A stretch of 64,000 nt of DNA from an uncultured Paracoccaceae bacterium. GTDB lineage: Bacteria > Pseudomonadota > Alphaproteobacteria > Rhodobacterales > Rhodobacteraceae. Shown piece by piece: positions 57,654 to 64,000 of the stretch (its first letter is position 1; each line of letters starts with the position of its first letter). The position numbers and the translations under genes were made by a program. The notes below the pieces were generated by a model. It saw only the letters and a list, made by a program, of their open reading frames with translations. It had not been told where the DNA came from and ran no database searches. The stretch spans positions 186,001 through 250,000 of the forward strand of contig CANNFQ010000004.1 in the NCBI GenBank assembly GCA_947503925.1. Direction: 5' to 3'.

Positions 57654-58622
57654 ATGACAAAACAGAAAGCTGTGTTTACCGTGCCACTTATGCGTGCATT
57701 TTTCCTGTGCTGTCTTGCTGGCCCTGTCTGGGCTGATGCCTTCCCGGTGGCGCGCTGCGTCAACCTTGATCAGGCATTGGAAGCACCGCAAGAAGGCGAT
57801 TGGGGTTATGTGATTGCCCGTGAGGATATCGAATGGATCGCGGATCAGCAGTTTGACACGGTCCGCTTGCCGGTACGTTTCAGTGCCCATTGGGATGGCC
57901 TTATCGATCCTGCGTTTCTGGCCCGGGTTGATGAGGTAATTGGCTGGGCCGATGCAGAGGGTTTGAACGTGATACTGGATTTGCATCATTTTGAAGAGCT
58001 GATGGCCGATCCGTCCACTTATGCCGCACAATTTGCCAGTATCTGGGCAGAGTTGTCGGCGCATTATGCAGGTGCCGATGATAGTCTGATCTTTGAGTTG
58101 CTGAATGAACCGACAGAGGCGTTGGATACGGCCGGAGCGGTTAAGTTGTTTCGGGATGTGCTGCCGGTGATCCGTGCCGATCATCCTGACCGTTGGATCA
58201 TTATTGAGGGTGGCGGATGGGCCAGTGTCGCGGCGCTTTCTGATTTGCCGGTGCTGGATGATCGCATTGTTCTGTCGTTTCACTATTACGTTCCGTGGAA
58301 ATTCACCCATCAGCAAGCCCCGTGGATGGCAGACCCGCCCCTTGCGACGGGGTGGGGTGACAAGGACGATCGCGCCGCAATGCGCGCCGATTTTGCATTG
58401 GCGGGTGAGGTATCCGCACCGCTGTTTTTGGGTGAGTTTGGCGTCACCGCCCTGACTGACCCCGTGCAGCGCGCTATTTGGACCCGTGCCGTCCGTGATG
58501 AAGCAGAGGCGCAGAAAATTGGCTGGTGTCACTGGGGTTTAAGTGGCAATTTCGCGATTCTTGATCCGCAGAACGGCGTTTGGAGGCCGGGCATGAGAGA
58601 GGCTTTGTTTGCTGATGAATAG
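57654..58622 (+). CDS. Glycoside hydrolase family 5 (cellulase-like), secreted
   Basis: FDTVRLPVRFSAHW; NVILDLHHFEELM; LIFELLNEPTEALDTAG; VSAPLFLGEFGV; start may be 57690. Confidence 0.9.
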   Translation: MTKQKAVFTVPLMRAFFLCCLAGPVWADAFPVARCVNLDQALEAPQEGDWGYVIAREDIEWIADQQFDTVRLPVRFSAHWDGLIDPAFLARVDEVIGWADAEGLNVILDLHHFEELMADPSTYAAQFASIWAELSAHYAGADDSLIFELLNEPTEALDTAGAVKLFRDVLPVIRADHPDRWIIIEGGGWASVAALSDLPVLDDRIVLSFHYYVPWKFTHQQAPWMADPPLATGWGDKDDRAAMRADFALAGEVSAPLFLGEFGVTALTDPVQRAIWTRAVRDEAEAQKIGWCHWGLSGNFAILDPQNGVWRPGMREALFADE

Positions 58623-58663
58623 CTGTTTGACTCGTCTTGATCCACAGCCGATGCGTCAGCCGC

Positions 58664-58969
58664 ATGACTGACAAGCTGGATTTCTTTTTTGGTGCCATGT
58701 CTGACCCGACCCGTCGGGCGGTGATCGAGCATCTGGCCCATGGTCCTGCCACTGTGACCACGCTTCATGGTCCCCACAAGATGGCCTTGCCCACCTTCAT
58801 GCGCCACCTTGGTGTGCTTGAAAAAGCCGGCATTATCCGGTCGATCAAGCGCGGTCGTGTCCGCACCTGTTATCTGGAGCCGTCCCCCTTGGTCGAGGTG
58901 CAAGGCTGGCTGGCCTGGCAACGCGAGATCTGGGAACACAGGGATGCAGGCGATACACCAAAGGACTGA
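58664..58969 (+). CDS. ArsR family transcriptional regulator
   Basis: DFFFGAMSDPTRRAVIEHLAHGPATVTTLHGPHKMALPTFMRHLGVLEKAGIIRSIKRGRVRTCYLEPSPL. Confidence 0.9.
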   Translation: MTDKLDFFFGAMSDPTRRAVIEHLAHGPATVTTLHGPHKMALPTFMRHLGVLEKAGIIRSIKRGRVRTCYLEPSPLVEVQGWLAWQREIWEHRDAGDTPKD

Positions 58970-59267
58970 CCGTGACACCGGGTTTTGGGCGAGTGCTGTT
59001 TACACCGATACCCCTGACCTTGCCGCTATGCAGGCCTTGATCGCCCGCGATGTGGTCGGGGATCTCTGGGTGCCTGATATCATGCGCTTGGCTTCACCCC
59101 GCTTTTTCTGGATGAGGCGGATGTCCGGTGCGCCAAGGATGTGCAGGACAATCGTCTGTGGGACATCCGGCATATCAAGAGGCGGGCAGGGTGACCTGAT
59201 CCGACTTGACCCTGCCGCGCCAGCGCCTAGTTTGCCGATCTCTCACATCAGGAAAACAGGTGCCCCC

Positions 59268-60503
59268 ATGTCAGATCACATCGACCCCGCAAAGCTGGAC
59301 CGTTTGGCCGAGGTGGCCGTGCGTATTGGTGTAAACCTGCAACCGGGGCAGGATTTGGTGATTACCGCCCCAACAGACGCGATGGAACTGGTCCGCCGGA
59401 TCACGGTGCATGCCTATAAGGCGGGCGCGGGCGCGGTTGTTCCGTTTCTCTCTGATGATGCAATGATACTGGCCCGGTTCGAACATGGCCGGGATGAAAG
59501 TTTTGATTATGCCCCGGCATGGCTTTACGGCGCGATGGCAGAGGCATTCAAGGGCGGCGCGGCGCGGATGGCGATCAAGGGTGACGATCCGATGTTGCTG
59601 GCAGATCAGGACCCTGAAAAGGTTGCCCGCGTCAGCAAAGCCACGTCGATTGCCGCAAAACCGGCGATGGATCCGATTGTGGGTTTTGAGGTGAACTGGA
59701 ACATCGTGGCCTATCCCGGTGCGGGCTGGGCGAAGGCCGTTTTCCCCGCTCTGCCGGTTGAAGAGGCGCAGGGCCGGCTGATGGATGCGATCTATGACGC
59801 CTCGCGGCTGGACGGCGATGATCTTGTGGCCAATTGGGAGGCCCATACCAAGACCCTGAAAGAGCGGGTGAACTGGCTGAACGACCAGAGTTTCGCCGCC
59901 CTGCACTATACCGGACCGGGTACCGACCTGCATCTGGGCCTTGCGGATGGGCATATCTGGAAAGGCGGTGCATCGCCCGCATTGAACGGTGTCGTCTGCC
60001 AGCCAAACATCCCCACTGAAGAGGTGTTTACCTGCCCACATGCCTATAAGGTGGAAGGGACGGTTGCAGCCACAAAACCACTCGCCCATCAGGGCAGCGT
60101 GATCGAGGATATCGCCGTGCGTTTTGAGGCAGGGCGCATTGTGGAGGCGACTGCCAGCAAGGGCGAGGATGTGCTAAAGGCCCTGCTGAAAACCGATGAT
60201 GGTGCCAGCCGGATCGGTGAGGTGGCACTTGTCCCCCATTCCAGCCCGATCAGCCAGTCGGGGACACTGTTTTACAATACCCTGTTCGATGAAAATGCGT
60301 CCTGCCATATCGCGCTTGGCCAATGCTATGCAGACACGATTGAAGGCGGGTCCGAATTGTCGCCGGAAGAGTTGAAGCAAAAGGGCGGCAATCAAAGCAT
60401 TATCCATGTGGATTGGATGATGGGGTCGGACGCAGTGGATATTGACGGGATCACCAAGACGGGTGATCGGGTGCCGGTGATGCGCGGGGGTGAATGGGCC
60501 TGA
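59268..60503 (+). CDS. M29 family aminopeptidase (AmpS/PepS-like)
   Basis: MSDHIDPAKLDRLAEVAVRIGVNLQPGQDLVITAP...NIPTEEVFTCPHAYKVEGTV; start ATG 59268, longer ORF rejected. Confidence 0.93.
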   Translation: MSDHIDPAKLDRLAEVAVRIGVNLQPGQDLVITAPTDAMELVRRITVHAYKAGAGAVVPFLSDDAMILARFEHGRDESFDYAPAWLYGAMAEAFKGGAARMAIKGDDPMLLADQDPEKVARVSKATSIAAKPAMDPIVGFEVNWNIVAYPGAGWAKAVFPALPVEEAQGRLMDAIYDASRLDGDDLVANWEAHTKTLKERVNWLNDQSFAALHYTGPGTDLHLGLADGHIWKGGASPALNGVVCQPNIPTEEVFTCPHAYKVEGTVAATKPLAHQGSVIEDIAVRFEAGRIVEATASKGEDVLKALLKTDDGASRIGEVALVPHSSPISQSGTLFYNTLFDENASCHIALGQCYADTIEGGSELSPEELKQKGGNQSIIHVDWMMGSDAVDIDGITKTGDRVPVMRGGEWA

Positions 60504-60571
60504 ACCGTGAATAGCAAGCTTGCGAAATCGTAACCTTTTGCACATATAGAGGCATGTAATCGGAGATCATG

Positions 60572-60883
60572 ATGCGCGCACGAATCTATAAGCCAGCCAA
60601 GACAGCCATGTCGTCGGGCACGGCCAAGACAAAGCATTGGGTTTTGGAACATGTGGCCGAGACCGCGCGCGAGGTTGATCCGCTGATGGGCTGGACATCA
60701 TCGGCTGACACGCAGGCACAGGTGAAGCTGGAATTCGACAGCAAGGAAAAGGCCATTGAATATGCGCGCGAAAATAGCATCGACTTCGTGATCCAAGAGC
60801 CAAAAACCCGTAAGGCGAATATTCGGCCCGGCGGTTATGGCGAGAACTTTGCCACCAACCGGCGCGGGGCATGGACCCACTAG
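60572..60883 (+). CDS. ETC complex I subunit (NDUFS4-like) family protein
   Basis: [68 protein letters not shown]...RRGAWTH. Confidence 0.9.
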   Translation: MRARIYKPAKTAMSSGTAKTKHWVLEHVAETAREVDPLMGWTSSADTQAQVKLEFDSKEKAIEYARENSIDFVIQEPKTRKANIRPGGYGENFATNRRGAWTH

Positions 60884-60923
60884 GCCCTGTCCTAACCTCA
60901 TATTCTGTGAGTTTATCCTGACA

Positions 60924-61688
60924 ATGCGCGCTCGCACAGCTGCATTCATTGAAAGCCGCCCAGTGGGTGGTCTGATCATTGGCGTGATCATCTTCAATGC
61001 GATTATCCTTGGGTTGGAGACATCGCCCGCAGTGATGAAACAGGCGGGTGCTTTGATCCACGCGTTGGACAGGGCCTGCCTTGTCTTCTTTGTTGTGGAA
61101 CTCTTGCTGAAGCTGTTTTCTTATGGCTTTCGCTTTTTCCGTAGTGGCTGGAATCTGTTTGATCTGGCGATTGTTGGTATCGCGCTGGTTCCCGCATCGA
61201 CGGGCATGTCCGTTTTGCGCGCCTTGCGTATTTTGCGTGTGCTGCGCCTCGTCTCTGTCGCCCCGCGCCTGCGCCGGGTGGTTGAGGGGTTTGTGACCGC
61301 GTTGCCCGGGATGGGATCGGTCTTTGTCCTGATGGCCATCATCTTTTACATCGGGGCGGTGATGGCGACGAAACTTTTCGGGACCTCCTTTCCTGAATGG
61401 TTCGGCAGCCTCGGCCAATCGGCCTATACTCTGTTCCAGATCATGACGCTGGAAAGCTGGTCGATGGGGATCGTGCGCCCGGTCATGGAAACTTACCCTT
61501 ATGCTTGGGCGTTTTTCGTACCGTTTATCATGGTCACGACCTTCGCGGTGGTGAACCTCCTGGTGGGTCTGATCGTGAATTCGATGCAGGATGCCCATGC
61601 CGAGGAAAGCAACGCCGCCACAGACGAATACCGTAGTGAAATCATCGCCCGGCTGGAAGCGATCGAACGGGCCGTGCAGAAGAAATAA
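60924..61688 (+). CDS. NaChBac-type voltage-gated sodium channel (ion transporter family)
   Basis: Arg-rich S4 SVLRALRILRVLRLVSVAPRLRRVV; selectivity filter TLESWSM; C-terminal coiled-coil-like tail; start at 60924. Confidence 0.92.
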   Translation: MRARTAAFIESRPVGGLIIGVIIFNAIILGLETSPAVMKQAGALIHALDRACLVFFVVELLLKLFSYGFRFFRSGWNLFDLAIVGIALVPASTGMSVLRALRILRVLRLVSVAPRLRRVVEGFVTALPGMGSVFVLMAIIFYIGAVMATKLFGTSFPEWFGSLGQSAYTLFQIMTLESWSMGIVRPVMETYPYAWAFFVPFIMVTTFAVVNLLVGLIVNSMQDAHAEESNAATDEYRSEIIARLEAIERAVQKK

Positions 61689-61735
61689 TCGGGCTTGCCA
61701 AAGGCGGGCAGACCGCGCCATACCTCCGCCTGCGC

Positions 61736-61812
61736 GGTCCGGTAGCTCAACTGGATAGAGCAGCTGACTTCTAATCAGCAGGTTGAGGGTTCGAGTCCTT
61801 CCCGGATCGCCA
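61736..61812 (+). tRNA. tRNA-Arg (anticodon TCT)
   Basis: Acceptor GGTCCGG/CCGGATC, anticodon arm gctga-cttctaa-tcagc, T-arm gaggg-ttcgagt-ccttc, encoded GCCA 3' end. Confidence 0.95.
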
Positions 61813-61919
61813 AATTCTTATGTGTACTGTGGGTGACCGTCGTACCCACCACATATGCCAGCCCTGTCGTGTTGCCGCCAAAAACCGGATTTGCGTCTCT
61901 GGCGACAATGTTCGTTACA

Positions 61920-62894
61920 TCAGTTATCGGCGATTAAGTCGTAGCCCATTTGCAATAGCAGATGCGGCACGTCCACGAAGACCCAGTTTTCGACCAGAAG
62001 CTCCCCCTCGCGTCGCCACCAGTCGCAGACCCGCATGAACACACGTTCGCCAGTTGGCCCCTGACCAAGGAAAGGTCTGACGTTGATGCCTGTCACGGAT
62101 GGCCAGCCGCCTGAACAGCAATAGTTTCCTTCACCAAAGCGGGTGAAATGCTTGGTCAACCCTTTGCTTTTGGTCCCTCCTGCCCAGCCTTCAAACTGGG
62201 ATTCGAACGGAACCTGGAATGATGCAAATTTTTCCATTCCGATGAACGACCCGAAGGCGCCCGGCCCGTACCACATCATATTGTCGTGCCAGTAGGGGCG
62301 CCATGCTTCGTCGGCAGTGGCAAGTTGCCCCAACATATCCGTCACGATTTGATAGCTTTTCCGTCCTTCTGCCGGGTCGGATTTTTCCGTGATAATCCCG
62401 TCATGGGTCGCTGGCCCTGCTATCATGCCGGTGTAGCCGCGCGACAGCCCCGGTCCGATTGCAATCGGCCACTGGCAGCAGGCGATCATCAATTCGGGTA
62501 TGTCAAAGAAAACGTAGCTCTCTACCACTTGGCCATTTTCGAAGCGATGAAATTCACCGAACCGCAGATAGCAGAGTTCCTGCGTTGCGCGGATGCCAAG
62601 CCAGTTTTGGCAGAACCGTCCTGCGTAATACCCGGTTGCGCTGATCCATGACTGATCATCATATCGACCAGCCATAACGATGTCATCGCGACGATAAAGG
62701 CCATCGAAGGCCTGTTGGAGCGATGCGAGGACATCGCGTTGGAATGCCGCAGCCCCCTGGACCGAGTTATAGGGATGCACCACGTTGATGGTGCTTTCCG
62801 GGTGATAGAATGCTGTGGTCGCTTTGGAAAAGTCGCCGGGGTGTCGTTGTGCGTTTGAATATGCGAGATAGCGCGCACGATCGTGTGCAGACAT
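61920..62894 (-). CDS. SnoaL/NTF2-like polyketide cyclase family protein, apparent tandem domains
   Basis: Two SnoaL-like halves: ...HRFENGQVVESYVFFDIPELM and ...WRREGELLVENWVFVDVPHLLLQMG. Confidence 0.75.
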   Translation of the reverse strand: MSAHDRARYLAYSNAQRHPGDFSKATTAFYHPESTINVVHPYNSVQGAAAFQRDVLASLQQAFDGLYRRDDIVMAGRYDDQSWISATGYYAGRFCQNWLGIRATQELCYLRFGEFHRFENGQVVESYVFFDIPELMIACCQWPIAIGPGLSRGYTGMIAGPATHDGIITEKSDPAEGRKSYQIVTDMLGQLATADEAWRPYWHDNMMWYGPGAFGSFIGMEKFASFQVPFESQFEGWAGGTKSKGLTKHFTRFGEGNYCCSGGWPSVTGINVRPFLGQGPTGERVFMRVCDWWRREGELLVENWVFVDVPHLLLQMGYDLIADN

Positions 62895-63259
62895 GTTTAT
62901 TCCTTCTCATATTGCTTGGGTCGTTTGATGTAGTCAGCAGTATGAGAACGAAGGACCTGCGCGCATTCTGGCAAATGGTATCCGTCCGGGCCGTTTTGCC
63001 CGAACGGCCGTCAGGTTGAGAACAGCCTTACAACATTTGGCTCGCATGGATTGCGCGCGTGCGGAACACATATCATGTTTCTACTATGCTACCGCAGGAT
63101 TAGAAAGCGATGATGGGGCCTTTGGTGTGCTGCTGGGTTCCAAAGGCTGCAAGGTTCGGGCGGCTTCGAATATCAATACGCAGCCCCAAGTTCACCAAGA
63201 ATTAAGGCTTGTCTCGTTCACTGCGCCTATCTGCACAGTGCCGCGACAAGGGCGATATC

Positions 63260-63547
63260 ATGCATAACTATGTCACTTTGGTTTTTTTGGTATGTGCTGG
63301 CACATCTGTTGCGGCGCAGGATACCGCTGATCTGATTGCTGTTGCGGAGGGGCAGGGCGCCTGTGGCCCGTTTGGCGTTGCAACGGCGGTTCTGGGTGCG
63401 GATGGTGCGTTGCGCGTTACTTGCAATGACGATGCGACCGCTTTCGTGCCCCTGTTGGGCGGGCTTGCGCCGGTGCTGGGCCTTGGTGCTGCGGCGACGG
63501 TTGCGGCGGCCCTTGCAGGCGGTAATGCCACACCCGATACGCGGTAG
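63260..63547 (+). CDS. Small secreted hypothetical protein
   Basis: MHNYVTLVFLVCAGTSVAAQDTADLIAVAEGQGACGPFGVATAVLG...; signal peptide and Ala/Gly-rich tail. Confidence 0.6.
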   Translation: MHNYVTLVFLVCAGTSVAAQDTADLIAVAEGQGACGPFGVATAVLGADGALRVTCNDDATAFVPLLGGLAPVLGLGAAATVAAALAGGNATPDTR

Positions 63548-63550
63548 CCC

Positions 63551-63994
63551 TTAGCAGGTCTGATACCCCATGGCGATCAACTGGGCGCCGCTGATACGTT
63601 TGTAGCCCGAAATAATGTGCCGTGCGTCACGCAGGAACCAGTCCTTGAGCGCGGCATTATAGTGATTGGCCATGACATTTGACCAGTGATCGAATTCTGA
63701 GGGGGGCAATGCCCGGCCATGTCGGCTGGGCCCATGAAACCCGAAAGATGTATTTGGGCTGACGCATACATCATCCACCCCAAGGTACATTGTGCAAGAT
63801 GAGTAACAGATGCGACCCCGCAGCTCGATCCGGGTGCTTTTTGCGTTTATTGCCGCAATTTCGACAGCGCGCGCGCCGATAAAGCCGCCCCGATCATTCT
63901 GGATCACCCGGATTGCGGGCGTGTCTGCCACCGTCTGCACCGCACAAATCGTCAGCATGACGGCCGTCAGCAACGCATGGCCGTGCGGGATCAC
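63551..63994 (-). CDS. Secreted ClpP/crotonase-fold-like hypothetical protein (COG3904-like)
   Basis: Signal peptide; IELRGRICYSSCTMYLGVDDVCVSPNTSFGFHGPSRHG. Confidence 0.6.
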   Translation of the reverse strand: MIPHGHALLTAVMLTICAVQTVADTPAIRVIQNDRGGFIGARAVEIAAINAKSTRIELRGRICYSSCTMYLGVDDVCVSPNTSFGFHGPSRHGRALPPSEFDHWSNVMANHYNAALKDWFLRDARHIISGYKRISGAQLIAMGYQTC

Positions 63995-64000
63995 CCGGCA

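Noticed and set aside
57615-58532. 305-aa minus-strand ORF
   Set aside because: Antisense to the GH5 gene; no recognisable domain.
58970-59230. Possible decayed gene between ArsR and aminopeptidase
   Set aside because: Short protein-like stretches in two frames, but no family recognised; cannot support a pseudogene call without a search.
58767-59267. N-terminal extension of the aminopeptidase ORF
   Set aside because: The 578-aa ORF overlaps the ArsR gene in another frame; family homology begins at MSDHIDPAKLD (59268).
60567-61721. 384-aa minus-strand ORF
   Set aside because: Antisense to the NDUFS4-like gene and sodium channel, both strongly supported.

Overview
Chromosomal window from an alphaproteobacterium whose gene content looks Rhodobacterales/Roseobacter-like. 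It is mostly coding, on both strands. I saw no rRNA, CRISPR array, prophage or transposase. Left to right: (i) a minus-strand one-carbon operon (XRE-cupin regulator, GFA protein, dimethylglycine/sarcosine dehydrogenase-like protein, PNPOx-like protein, homocysteine S-methyltransferase); (ii) a free-Met-sulfoxide reductase-like GAF protein; (iii) an iron locus (DUF1513, two imelysins, a di-haem DUF1111 protein, Dps, DUF1289, HemP, FutA-type Fe3+ binding protein) with several candidate iron-responsive DNA sites; (iv) a hexuronate cassette (uxuA/uxaC/uxuB) lying between the Fe3+ binding-protein gene and its permease gene; (v) thiolase, gamma-glutamyltransferase, UspA, AGCS symporter, ureidoglycine aminohydrolase, pxpABC; (vi) a BlaI/M56 pair and a glycerol-type ABC transporter; (vii) an orphan BrnA-like protein, a beta-barrel protein, EttA, and a PBP-OmpA fusion; (viii) a two-gene TetR module bounded by ~40-nt direct repeats; (ix) a BMP-type nucleoside ABC transporter joined to xdhABC; (x) dnaE carrying an apparent in-frame palindromic-repeat insertion; (xi) GH5, ArsR, M29 aminopeptidase, an NDUFS4-like protein, a NaChBac-type sodium channel and tRNA-Arg(TCT). 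The most interesting items are the iron locus with its motifs, the palindromic elements inside coding genes, and the repeat-bounded TetR module. All calls come from reading the sequence and recalling families; no searches were run.
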